This document shows positions 7,026-15,739 of a stretch of 64,000 bases of DNA, in pieces (positions within the stretch are counted from its first letter, which is position 1; every line of letters starts with the position of its first letter). Source of the DNA: Deferribacteres bacterium (GTDB lineage Bacteria > Zhuqueibacterota > Zhuqueibacteria > Zhuqueibacterales > Geothermadaptataceae); the NCBI GenBank assembly GCA_020633675.1, contig JACKDE010000007.1, forward strand, positions 74,381-138,380, in the 5' to 3' direction. The notes under the pieces are model-generated. The model did not search any database. It had not been told where the DNA came from and saw only the letters and a program-made list of their open reading frames with translations. The position numbers were made by a program, and so were the translations under genes.

Positions 7026-9158
7026 TTAATTTTCGCGATCTGGCCTTTGGCCTTGTGTAGATTTGGATGAATCGGCTTTGGCCTCGGTTTTCAACTCGGG
7101 AGGCGGGAGCTGTGCTGGGGATTTTGTTGCCGTAGAATCTGTCATCACCGTTTTCGATTTTTGCTCAGAGTTTGCTTCTTCTGCTGCTTGCTTGGCCTGC
7201 TCCACAGAAATAATTTTTTTATTCACTCTTTTTGCAAATTCGGAGGTGGGGTAGCTTTCGACCAATTGCTTATAATAGCTCAAAGCTCGATCGTTTTCCT
7301 GAAGCTGGTGTTCATTGAGCCAGCCCAGTGTGTAGATCGCTTTCATTTTTTCGTTTTCATTTTCCACCACTTCAAGCAGGCTGAGCAATTTTTTCTCAGC
7401 GGCGCGAGGTTTGTTTTGTCGTAAGTACAAATCCTCTGCAGCAGCGAATACAGAGCTAAAGGTGTTCGTCTCTTTTTGCTGTTGCGGTGCCAGTCCGAGT
7501 TCGGCTCTGGCGGCAGTGCCTTGTGGCGTATCCTGATAGTTGTAGGCGAGAATTTTTAGCACGCTATCACGAACTGCAGCGCGATTTGTTTGATTTTCAT
7601 AAATCTGAGCGATTGAATAAAATGCCAGGGCGCGAAATTCTCGTGAATTAGAGCCTGAAATCGCATCGAGATAATAAAACAAGGCTGAGTCTGTTTGTGC
7701 AAAATCGAAATAAAATGTTTCCGCTAATTGGATTTTTTGACCGGTAATGAGCAGCTCAATACTATCTTTCTGCGCTTGGGTCAACGATTTTGTGTTTTCA
7801 TTTTCTGCAGGCCTGCCGGGTTGGTTCCTGCCGCGGGGCGTAGGAGCATCGCTTCGGGCACGCTGGCTTGCTACTTCATCCTGCTCGACCGCATTGCTTT
7901 GCTTTTTTGTTTTGCCGCGTCCAGGGTCATTCTCTGCACCGCGATTTGCGGATGTACGATTTGGAAGGGTATTCCTTCTTGCCCGAACATCATCAATCGA
8001 GTCATTAAAACCAAGTCGCCCCGAGCTTTCTGAATTTGTTGAATCAGGTGTCTTCGCGATGAGCTTCTCCTGCAGTTCAGCGATGCTCTTTTGCAACTTG
8101 CGCAATTCATTTATATTGGCAGCTTTTTCATTTGCAGTCTTTGCAAAGTCGCTCCGATTGTCCTGAAGTGCAGCTTGACGATAATTATCTTCAGCCGTTT
8201 CATAGTTATTCAGCACTTCTTCATCATATTGCGCCAATGCCAAATAAGCACCTGCAGCCGCGGTTGTACGCGGATGGAGTTCGATAATGTCATTATAAAT
8301 TTCGATTGCTTTTTCAGTGGCATTCTTTGACATATAAGAATTAGCCAATTCAAGTTTTGCCAAGCTGAGGTTTTTATGTTGATCATTTCTGGCTATCAGT
8401 GCATCCAATTTTTCGATTGCATCATCGTGATTCCCAGCCAGATTGAGTGCCTTGGCATGCTGCAATCCTAAATCAAAACGCCGATCCAATCTTCTGGTGT
8501 ATTTCGCCGCACTTTCAAAGTTCTCAGCTGCTCGAAAATAGCTTTCAAGCTCCAAATAGCACTCGCCAAGCCGGTTGTATGTCTTTGCCCGCATCTCGTC
8601 GTCACCAAGATCACCCAGAGCCGCATTAAATTCTTTTGTGGCTTCAAGGTAGAGCTCTTGCTGAAAATAGGCTTCGCCAAGCCAATATTGGCTTTCATTG
8701 CGGATATCTTTGCTTTTCGCATTTTGTTGCATTTTTTGCAATTCAGGAAAAGCAAGATCATAGCGCTCCAAGCTGATTTGAGTTTTTGCAAGCCAAAGTT
8801 CAGCTTCTTCTATGTTTTCGCTGTTTGGATAAATATCAATTAATTCGAGAAACTTGCGTTCGGCTTTTCGATAGTCTTCAATATAAAAAAAGCTCTTGCC
8901 GAGTATAAGCAAAGCGTCGTCGACATACTTACTCTCAGGGTAGAGTTGCAGTACCTTGCTTGCCTGGTTAATGGTTTTGTCAAACTTTTGACGCTCGGTT
9001 GAACCCGGCTTGTCGGAGGTGCGTTTTTCGGTCTCTTGCAGCGCTTCATTGTAGAATTTTTTGGTATTGTAATATGTATTGAAATAGGCGCAGGAGAAGA
9101 AAGAGTTGCTCACCAAAATGGCAATGACAGCGGCGAAAAGGGATATCTTTTTTGTCAT
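7026..9158 (-). CDS. large tetratricopeptide-repeat lipoprotein
   Basis: About 710 residues from the ATG at 9158; an in-frame ATG at 9176 is the alternative. An N-terminal signal peptide ends in a lipobox-like SFFSC, followed by AYFNTYYNTKKFYNEA. Many BamD/YbgF-like TPR units run to about residue 350 (patterns such as YPESKYVDDALLILGKSFF). A low-complexity, charged, Asn/Arg-rich linker (about 370-470) follows, then more TPRs and a Lys/Pro/Ser-rich tail. Such proteins act as periplasmic scaffolds on the outer or inner membrane. It is the last gene of a minus-strand operon with the Gx transporter, NusG-II protein and barrel-TPR fusion. No enzymatic motif is visible. Confidence 0.85.
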   Translation of the reverse strand: MTKKISLFAAVIAILVSNSFFSCAYFNTYYNTKKFYNEALQETEKRTSDKPGSTERQKFDKTINQASKVLQLYPESKYVDDALLILGKSFFYIEDYRKAERKFLELIDIYPNSENIEEAELWLAKTQISLERYDLAFPELQKMQQNAKSKDIRNESQYWLGEAYFQQELYLEATKEFNAALGDLGDDEMRAKTYNRLGECYLELESYFRAAENFESAAKYTRRLDRRFDLGLQHAKALNLAGNHDDAIEKLDALIARNDQHKNLSLAKLELANSYMSKNATEKAIEIYNDIIELHPRTTAAAGAYLALAQYDEEVLNNYETAEDNYRQAALQDNRSDFAKTANEKAANINELRKLQKSIAELQEKLIAKTPDSTNSESSGRLGFNDSIDDVRARRNTLPNRTSANRGAENDPGRGKTKKQSNAVEQDEVASQRARSDAPTPRGRNQPGRPAENENTKSLTQAQKDSIELLITGQKIQLAETFYFDFAQTDSALFYYLDAISGSNSREFRALAFYSIAQIYENQTNRAAVRDSVLKILAYNYQDTPQGTAARAELGLAPQQQKETNTFSSVFAAAEDLYLRQNKPRAAEKKLLSLLEVVENENEKMKAIYTLGWLNEHQLQENDRALSYYKQLVESYPTSEFAKRVNKKIISVEQAKQAAEEANSEQKSKTVMTDSTATKSPAQLPPPELKTEAKADSSKSTQGQRPDREN

Positions 9159-9238
9159 GTTTTGCTCAAGTTGCATGCATGTTAATTAGTTCAAGAGTTT
9201 AACAAAGGTACAGTGGATTAGTTTCAGCTAAAATTAAT

Positions 9239-9778
9239 CTATGCAGGCAGGCGATATTTCAGCACAAACCGCTTTTCAAGTTCCTGTAATAAAAGCAATG
9301 CAAAGATTCCAACCAATAATCCGGAGAAAAAAGTCGGCAACATAAAGAATGGCAACAGATAAAACACCTGCATCTGACCAATGATGAGTGCGGCTGCAAG
9401 CAGTAACTGAATAAAAATATGAACATAAGCACCAATCATACTGATGCCAATCGGGCCAAGTTTTTGTTCTGTCATGGTTATAGCTAAAAACATGGCCACT
9501 GTTGAAAACAGGGAGGCTGCCAGTGCTAACCCAAAGGCCGGTCCCCCAAATCCTCCGGTGAAAAAATTAACCAGAACAACCCGCGCGCAACTCACCATTA
9601 TCGCATCCCGAAAACCGAACAAATAGATGAGAACGACTGTAACAACATTTGCGAGTCCCAGTTTTGCCCAGGGTAGCGGTCTGGGAATGTACATTTCGAA
9701 AAATGCCAAGATCATCCCAAGAGCAAGGAACAGGCCGAGCAAGGCTACTTTGTGGGTTACACCAAGGGTTTGTTTCAT
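9239..9778 (-). CDS. Gx transporter family protein (heptaprenyl diphosphate synthase component I-like)
   Basis: A 179-residue protein with five or six membrane helices and the family pattern LGLFLALGMILAFFEMYIPRPLPWAKLGLANVV near the N-terminus, followed by GGFGGPAFGLALAASLFS. Although some members are labelled heptaprenyl diphosphate synthase component I, the fold is that of a small substrate-binding membrane subunit (ECF S-component-like). The stop of the NusG domain II gene is 6 nt upstream, a pairing that is common across bacteria and suggests a joint envelope or redox function. Substrate unknown. Confidence 0.88.
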   Translation of the reverse strand: MKQTLGVTHKVALLGLFLALGMILAFFEMYIPRPLPWAKLGLANVVTVVLIYLFGFRDAIMVSCARVVLVNFFTGGFGGPAFGLALAASLFSTVAMFLAITMTEQKLGPIGISMIGAYVHIFIQLLLAAALIIGQMQVFYLLPFFMLPTFFSGLLVGIFALLLLQELEKRFVLKYRLPA

Positions 9779-9784
9779 CCCAAA

Positions 9785-10186
9785 CTATCGCGTAATGGTA
9801 TCGAAGAAATTTGACGATTTGGCGATGGAGCCGGATACGGCAACCATTGCTTTGTTGGGCACGCAAACGATGATGTCATTAGCCTCCTTGCGCCACCCCT
9901 GTTTCACGCAGATTTGATTCGGACACTTACTTTGGGCAACACGGACACCCTTTTTGCTGGTTTCTATAACAAAAGGACCATAAATGACATCGAATGTGAG
10001 ACGTTTTTCAGCAAAAAGTTCACCCTCGTAATGTAGCTTGCCATCAATTTCAATGCGAAAGCTTCTACCTTCTGACTTGAGCAACGGCACCAATAAGCTG
10101 CTGGCAGTTAAAAACAGGCAAGCTGCAATGACCAGCTTATCGTAACGTGTCGCATAGCTAAGTGCATTTATTAAGACTCTTCTCAC
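9785..10186 (-). CDS. NusG domain II-containing membrane-anchored protein
   Basis: A 133-residue protein starting at GTG (10184-10186), which overlaps the TGA of the upstream barrel-TPR gene by 4 nt (GTGA), so translation is probably coupled. One N-terminal membrane helix (about 18-36) is followed by a NusG-II beta-barrel domain. The conserved segment CPNQICVKQGW (about 95-105) and a later IVCVPNK are the usual NusG-II marks. The domain occurs outside NusG in small exported proteins next to Gx transporters, as here. Their role is unknown; the conserved cysteines suggest redox or metal contact. Confidence 0.88.
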   Translation of the reverse strand: MRRVLINALSYATRYDKLVIAACLFLTASSLLVPLLKSEGRSFRIEIDGKLHYEGELFAEKRLTFDVIYGPFVIETSKKGVRVAQSKCPNQICVKQGWRKEANDIIVCVPNKAMVAVSGSIAKSSNFFDTITR

Positions 10187-12471
10187 TGCAATGTCTCAAT
10201 GGCAATCAGTCGCTTTTGAGCTTTTTGCAAATATTCACGCGAACCAGCATGAGTAGGATCGGCTTCAAGGACGGCTTCAAGCTCACGGATGGCCCCTGAG
10301 TAATCTTCGGCTGCATACAAATTGATTGCTTTGCTGAAATGGATGTCGACGAACGCATTCAATTTCTGTCGGCACTCAGCTATTCGTAGTCGGATATGTT
10401 CGTTCTCGGGCACGCGGCTCTGTACCTGCTCGTAGTAATCGATCGCTTTCATATATTTGCCATCACTGTAAAATGCATCGGCAGTTTTCAGCAATTCATC
10501 AAAACTGCTTTTCGCCAAAGCTTCACGCCGTTTTTCCTGAGCCAATTCATAATTGCTTTGAATGGATAATAACGAGTCGAATAATGCAATGGCCTCATCC
10601 CATTTGTTCTGATCAAATTTCGCCATCCCTTTTTCATAAAGCGCATCAATTTGGCGCTTGTCAGCTTCTTCAATACGCGTCAAGTACGTGTTTGCGATAT
10701 TACTCGACGCATCATAGTTGAGCAAAGTCTGAAAAAGAGAGCGCGCGCGTTCAAGTTCACCACTCTTAAAATAAGCCTCGCCTCGATTCTCCATTCGCTT
10801 GAGACTTCTGTTAATTTTAGGTGTTAATTGCCGAAGTGCGAAATTGGCTTCATCATTTTCCGGATTTATGGCAATCATTTTTTTATACGTCTGATAAGCA
10901 TTCAATATCTGATTTTGCTTTTCATAGCGCTGCGCCGTTTCCAGTAATGCCTGGGTCTGATTTTGAACCCGGTTTAGTCGATCTCGCGATAATCCGAGAT
11001 ATTTTTGTGCTTCCAAATTGCCTGGGGCAAACGTGAGTGCTTCTTCGAAGGCATTGACAGCCTTGTCATAGCGCTTTTGGTTGTAAAAACCCAATCCCCG
11101 ATAGTATAGCTCGTCAGCACTTTGATCATAGTAATCATTGATTCGCTGCAAATATTGCTCGGAACGCTGGTGGTTTGGCTGGATCTGCAAAATTGTTGAA
11201 AATGCACGCTCGGAAGTTTTAAAATTGCCTTTGCGAAATTCTGATAAACCAAGCTCGTATAACCGCTTCAAATTGTTTTGCAAGCCAGATTTGATCTTGC
11301 TCATTCGCGAGTGAGCATACTCGTTTTCATTGTCGAGCTTTAGTATGTGCTTATAGGTCAGGGCTGCCCGTATATACCATTCTTTCTCTTCGAATTCTGA
11401 GGCGATTTCGAGCAATTGATTGATTTGCGTATCCTTTTCTTCAACCCTGCTCAGTAGCCAATTTTGTAAAATCAACGATTCTGTATCTTCAGGTACATAG
11501 GATAAATATTTCTTGATTTGCTTTAGCGCTTTTTCATGTTCGCGTTGCCTGGCGTAGTAAATACCTTGTTCACGATAAATCCTGGCGCGCTGGAGTGGGC
11601 TTTTGCCAATGCGGGTAGAGAAATCCAGAAAAAATGCTTTTTCGGCAAAGGAGTAGGAAAAATCGATGCTTTGGCGTGGGAAACGAAAACTGGCACCTAT
11701 TGCAGATTTTTTAATTTCAAAACGCTCAATGCCAGCAAAAAAATCGATATAATGCTTGAGCGGGATGCTGGCTCCGATACCAATATTTTGATCATTTTCC
11801 GAAATTCTCATCGAACTGAAGAGAGTTGTTCCGCTTTCAGAAAGACGGTAGTAACTGCCTATTTGGAACGATGGGTCGAGCATTTTTTTGCTGAATGGTA
11901 CATCTTGGATCGCGAATGCAATGGCGAATTTTTGCGGCAAAATCACATTGTTAAACAAACTTTTGCTGGAAGCAAAAAGGTGCTGTATTTCATAATTCGC
12001 ACCGGGAAAAGCCAAAAGGCTCGCTGAAAAGGTCAGCGAATTCGCCATACCAGCAGGGCGATTCCAATGTACGCCTGCTCCAGCTAAGATTTTGTTTGAC
12101 ACACCACGGCCATAGGCAAATGACCAACGGTTTATAGATGACGTTGAACCAAATGTATCCGAAACAAACGGCAGGCGCGTGAATGAGAGGGAGAAGCTGC
12201 CAATATCCGGAAAAAAATTGGCCAGACCGACAAAATTTAATCTCTTTGTTTCAAACGAAGAAATGCTGAGTTGCATATCTTGCATAAGCGCAAGTGCTGC
12301 CGGACTATTGATGGTGGCAAATGGATTTTGCACCGAGGAAAAATTGGCATTTCCTAATCCAATGGCACGGGCGCTGATTTTATCTTGCGGGTAAGGGATT
12401 TGTGAATAGCCTGTACAGACACTTGACAGCAGGCTCAGAATGGCGATGCGGAAAGCAAGTTTAGTTTTCAT
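10183..12471 (-). CDS. PorV/PorQ-like outer-membrane barrel fused to TPR domain
   Basis: 762 residues from the ATG at 12471, which gives a clean signal peptide MKTKLAFRIAILSLLSSVC; an in-frame ATG at 12507 is less likely. Residues about 22-305 resemble the PorV/UPF0164 barrel family: SARAIGLGNANFSSVQNPFATINSPAAL is the typical AxGMGxAxxA...NPA signature, and many alternating beta-strands follow. From about residue 315 to the end there are roughly a dozen TPR units. The protein therefore appears to anchor a long periplasmic TPR arm directly to an outer-membrane barrel. It heads the envelope operon that continues with the NusG-II gene. Confidence 0.8.
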   Translation of the reverse strand: MKTKLAFRIAILSLLSSVCTGYSQIPYPQDKISARAIGLGNANFSSVQNPFATINSPAALALMQDMQLSISSFETKRLNFVGLANFFPDIGSFSLSFTRLPFVSDTFGSTSSINRWSFAYGRGVSNKILAGAGVHWNRPAGMANSLTFSASLLAFPGANYEIQHLFASSKSLFNNVILPQKFAIAFAIQDVPFSKKMLDPSFQIGSYYRLSESGTTLFSSMRISENDQNIGIGASIPLKHYIDFFAGIERFEIKKSAIGASFRFPRQSIDFSYSFAEKAFFLDFSTRIGKSPLQRARIYREQGIYYARQREHEKALKQIKKYLSYVPEDTESLILQNWLLSRVEEKDTQINQLLEIASEFEEKEWYIRAALTYKHILKLDNENEYAHSRMSKIKSGLQNNLKRLYELGLSEFRKGNFKTSERAFSTILQIQPNHQRSEQYLQRINDYYDQSADELYYRGLGFYNQKRYDKAVNAFEEALTFAPGNLEAQKYLGLSRDRLNRVQNQTQALLETAQRYEKQNQILNAYQTYKKMIAINPENDEANFALRQLTPKINRSLKRMENRGEAYFKSGELERARSLFQTLLNYDASSNIANTYLTRIEEADKRQIDALYEKGMAKFDQNKWDEAIALFDSLLSIQSNYELAQEKRREALAKSSFDELLKTADAFYSDGKYMKAIDYYEQVQSRVPENEHIRLRIAECRQKLNAFVDIHFSKAINLYAAEDYSGAIRELEAVLEADPTHAGSREYLQKAQKRLIAIETLQ

Positions 12472-12610
12472 TTTTATCAAAACGTCGTCACTAAGAATAC
12501 AATGCATCCTGTGAAAAATCTACCAAAACATCTCAAGCCTGGAAATTCGTCTGGCGCAAAGCCGGCAAAAGCATGATTCAGCTTGATTACAATATCAATG
12601 CCAGCACGTC

Positions 12611-14080
12611 CTACATGATGACATCCCGATCATAGTCCACTTCGCATATTTCAATGGCGCGGCTCCTGCCTTTTACAATAATCGGTTGCAGGCGGGTTGT
12701 TGGATATTTGCCGTTCAAGTTTTTTACTGCCTCCATTGAAGCAATGATTTGTCCGGCTTTGGCAATCCCGCATAGTCTGGCAGCAATATTCACGACATCG
12801 CCAATCACGGTGTAATCCATTCTCAGCTTGTGCCCCATGTTACCTAACACCGCAGGGCCGTGATTGATGCCGATGCCGACCTCAAGAATCACTTCTCCTT
12901 GTTGCTTGCGCTTGCGGTTTACTTCCCGAATGCCACGCTGAATTGCGACAGCTGCGGCAATTGCGCTGGGGAGCATGTTTTGAGTCGGGAAGATCGCCAT
13001 GACTTGATCGCCCATAAATTTGTCGACTATGCCGCCATTTTTTTCGATCATTTCCGTTTGCAAGTGAAAATAAATATTAATGAGCTTAACGATCTGTTCC
13101 GGCTCGAGTTTTTCTGCGACCGTGGTAAAATTGCGAATATCGGAAAAGAGAATTGCAACAGAGTGGCGTTCGCCTTCTGCGAGTTTTAAAATCGAGCCGC
13201 TGCGTTCTTTGATCATCTGCACGGTGAGTTTGGAAACAAATTTTTGCATGTGCAGTTTTTCGCGAAAATGGTTGACCATGTTGTTGAACTCACGCGCGAG
13301 TTGGCCCACTTCGTCTTTTGAACCAGGATTGACAGATATATCCAAATTGCCAGCGCCAATTTCCCGCGCGGCACTACTTAATTCGGTAATGCGGGTGACC
13401 ATTCGTGCGGCTAAAAAATAGATCCCCAAAACTGATATGATAATGATAACAGTTGCAGATGTATAAATGAGCGTGCGGGTCTTTGCGATTGGGCCTTGTA
13501 TAGCTTCACGAGAAAAACCAACGCCGACAACCCCTATGGTTTTGCGGCGACCACTGGTATCAACTCGCACACGTACCGGATGGTAATACTCAATATAGTC
13601 CTGATTGACACGCTTATCCGTCTTTTCGATTCTGAGCAGGTCGCTTAATTCATCGGAAGAAAAATTTAAATACTTCCGCATCGAATCTGGCTTCAGCGTC
13701 AATTCGTGATTGATGTCAATAACAAACGCAAAATTGAGGTCGGAAAGATCTGTTGCAATGAGCCGCTCAATTTGCTCCTGAACCAATCCTTCCGGTTCGC
13801 ATTTGTTCGTAACCTTGCAGAGCAAGATATCACGGACATTATGACTTAGCAGCTCAGCACTAATCCGGCAGGTTTCCTCAACTTTTTGCTCTAAAATTGC
13901 CTTTTGGTGGATCAGCACCGGCACGCTAAAAATAATCAGAACAGCGATGACTACCAGCGCGATAATTAGGCTAAGCTTATACTTTATTCCTAATGATTGA
14001 AAAAATCCTTCAATGCTTTGTGTTTGCTTTTTAAAGAAATGAATCAGATTGTCAATTTCCAAAACGAAATTCCCTATCAT
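12611..14080 (-). CDS. membrane adenylate cyclase, class III, with HAMP domain
   Basis: About 489 residues from the ATG at 14080; an in-frame ATG at 14164 would add a hydrophobic leader. The order is a membrane helix (about 40-62), a periplasmic sensor domain, a second helix (about 205-225), a HAMP domain (RMVTRITELSSAAREIG), a linker and a class III cyclase domain. The cyclase metal residues are in FSDIRNFT and MGDQVMAIF. DKFMGD supplies the base-recognising Lys, and MDYTVIGDVVNIAARL supplies the second specificity Asp and the transition-state Asn/Arg. These favour ATP over GTP. No cAMP-binding protein is encoded in the window. Confidence 0.9.
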   Translation of the reverse strand: MIGNFVLEIDNLIHFFKKQTQSIEGFFQSLGIKYKLSLIIALVVIAVLIIFSVPVLIHQKAILEQKVEETCRISAELLSHNVRDILLCKVTNKCEPEGLVQEQIERLIATDLSDLNFAFVIDINHELTLKPDSMRKYLNFSSDELSDLLRIEKTDKRVNQDYIEYYHPVRVRVDTSGRRKTIGVVGVGFSREAIQGPIAKTRTLIYTSATVIIIISVLGIYFLAARMVTRITELSSAAREIGAGNLDISVNPGSKDEVGQLAREFNNMVNHFREKLHMQKFVSKLTVQMIKERSGSILKLAEGERHSVAILFSDIRNFTTVAEKLEPEQIVKLINIYFHLQTEMIEKNGGIVDKFMGDQVMAIFPTQNMLPSAIAAAVAIQRGIREVNRKRKQQGEVILEVGIGINHGPAVLGNMGHKLRMDYTVIGDVVNIAARLCGIAKAGQIIASMEAVKNLNGKYPTTRLQPIIVKGRSRAIEICEVDYDRDVIM

Positions 14081-14442
14081 TTTAAGGAAAAAAGAAAAAC
14101 AGCACCAATCCGAAATATAAAAAGTTTGAGGAAACAAAAAAAGGATAGAATACAAACAAGCCAAGAATCAACCAACTACATTGCAAAAAGTGCTTTTGAC
14201 GCAGGCGATGAACTGGTATGTATCACATACAGAATCGCAACCATGCAAAAATCCTTGATTGTGTACTTCGGCTTGCTTCTCAAATTGAGATACACAATCT
14301 TGTGATCAAGGTAACGCTTTCAATCCTGCTGAATGAATTGTGGCCCAATATTAGGGACAACTTCAACACTAATATACCAAGCACTCAATACCTAGCCTCA
14401 GTTCCACTGCGTGAACCATCGGTTAAATGGCGCGGTTGCGCT
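14081..14442. other. intergenic region upstream of the cyclase
   Basis: About 360 bases without a convincing gene. I see a short imperfect inverted repeat, CCTTGATTGTGTA (about 14252-14264) against its complement with an 8-nt bulge (about 14290-14311), containing CACAATCTTGTG. It may be part of a leader or a regulatory site for the cyclase, but no pattern is strong enough to name. Confidence 0.3.
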
Positions 14443-14706
14443 TTAGTCTTTGGGCGACACATCCTCGATGGTCACATCTTCTATTGTAATTGTGGAAGGT
14501 GTCTGCGTGTTATTGAAATACCAGATAAAAAAGATCATGCCGACCAACAAGACAAACCAACGCCGTACAGGCTTCTTTGCAGGCCTTGGCGAATGCAGAA
14601 TGCGCTTGAATTTGATGCGCTTTTCATTCTCGTCCATTTCGCTTTCAGGATCGTAATAATACGACTTAAAGCTGAATCGCCTGATCGGGGGTTTATGCAG
14701 TAACAT
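14443..14706 (-). CDS. small single-pass membrane protein, uncharacterised
   Basis: An 87-residue protein with AAGG 8 nt before the ATG. The N-terminal half is basic and patterned: RRFSFKSYYYDPESE followed by RIKFKRI. Then come a single membrane helix (about 50-66, RWFVLLVGMIFFIWYF) and a short acidic tail. The F-x-Y/F-x-P-x-x-Y-x-P-E style N-terminus recurs, from memory, in small membrane proteins of FCB bacteria, but I know no function. It is divergent from mazG. The opposite strand has a longer open frame that I regard as a shadow, because only this one has a start signal and a protein-like pattern. Confidence 0.6.
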   Translation of the reverse strand: MLLHKPPIRRFSFKSYYYDPESEMDENEKRIKFKRILHSPRPAKKPVRRWFVLLVGMIFFIWYFNNTQTPSTITIEDVTIEDVSPKD

Positions 14707-14878
14707 TTTTGTGGCCTTAGTCTAAAATTATCAATAAGATTTAGGTCTAATACAAACATAAAATAATAGCGAAACACCCCCAAAGAGTCAAGCAGTTTTT
14801 GGTAAGCCAAACTTGGCTTTTGAGCTAAGATTTGTTATGTTTTCGACCGAAACAACGTCTTCTCAAATAGGAGTTTAC

Positions 14879-15652
14879 ATGCAAACCGGACAAAAATTTG
14901 AAGCACTTGTGGAAATCATGAACAGACTTCGCCAGCCGGATGGTTGTCCCTGGGACATTGAGCAAACCCATGCCTCATTACGACAATATTTGCTCGAAGA
15001 AACATATGAAGTACTGGAATGCCTCGATGAAAACAACCTTGTTGAGCTGCCAAAAGAGCTTGGAGATGTGTTGTTGCAGATTGTCTTTCATGCTCAAATA
15101 GCATCTGAGGCCGGAAACTTTACTATTGATGATGTAATCGATAATTTGTCCAAAAAACTGGTCGAACGGCATCCCCATGTTTTCGGGGACGCGACCATAA
15201 AAACTGCAGACGAACAGGTCAAAAATTGGGAGCTTCTAAAAAAAAAGGAGGGTAAAAAATCAGTGATTGATGGTGTGCCCAATCGTTTGCCTGCGCTTCA
15301 GAGAGCAATGCGCCTGCAACAAAAGGCGGCAACAGCTGGATTCGATTGGCCTGATGTGGAAAGTGTTTGGAAAAAATTTCATGAAGAATTGCATGAGTTG
15401 CAGCAAGCCCTTGAAGGCGCCTCGCAAGAAAAGATTGAAGATGAATTTGGAGATGTATTGTTTTCCTTAGTGAATGTCGGACGTTTCATCAAATGTCAGC
15501 CAGAAAACGCTCTGCGCGGGACAATAGATAAATTTATCAAACGTTTTCAATATATCGAGCAGGAAATTGCCGCCACAGGCATAGAGTGGCATGAGGCGAG
15601 CCTGAAAGAAATGGATAAGTTGTGGGAAGAAGCAAAAAGCAAGGAGCTGTAG
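14879..15652 (+). CDS. mazG: nucleoside triphosphate pyrophosphohydrolase MazG
   Basis: 257 residues from the ATG at 14879, chosen because TAGGAG lies 5 nt upstream; the frame is open earlier without a start signal. Two tandem all-alpha MazG domains are present. The first has PDGCPWDIEQTHASLRQYLLEETYE and ELGDVLLQIVFHA, the EExxE...ExxD magnesium-binding set. The second has KFHEELHELQQAL and DEFGDVLFSLVN. The enzyme hydrolyses NTPs and dNTPs to the monophosphate plus pyrophosphate and cleans the nucleotide pool. It converges on the EF-G paralogue with a shared terminator between them. Confidence 0.95.
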   Translation: MQTGQKFEALVEIMNRLRQPDGCPWDIEQTHASLRQYLLEETYEVLECLDENNLVELPKELGDVLLQIVFHAQIASEAGNFTIDDVIDNLSKKLVERHPHVFGDATIKTADEQVKNWELLKKKEGKKSVIDGVPNRLPALQRAMRLQQKAATAGFDWPDVESVWKKFHEELHELQQALEGASQEKIEDEFGDVLFSLVNVGRFIKCQPENALRGTIDKFIKRFQYIEQEIAATGIEWHEASLKEMDKLWEEAKSKEL

Positions 15653-15695
15653 CCTCGTCGATTTCTGGCCGTCTACTTCTCTGAAAAGAAAATAA

Positions 15696-15728
15696 AAAGC
15701 CCTGATTAGAAATCGCAATCAGGGCTTT
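15696..15728. terminator. bidirectional rho-independent terminator between mazG and the EF-G paralogue
   Basis: A perfect 12-bp stem AAAGCCCTGATT / AATCAGGGCTTT (15696-15707 with 15717-15728) with a 9-nt loop lies between two convergent genes. The A-rich left flank and T-rich right end allow use in both directions. Confidence 0.85.
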
Positions 15729-15739
15729 ATTGAACAATA

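Noticed and set aside
14218..14703. 161-codon plus-strand frame opposite the small membrane protein.
   Set aside because: No Shine-Dalgarno sequence and no recognisable pattern. The minus-strand frame has AAGG and a clear head-helix-tail layout.
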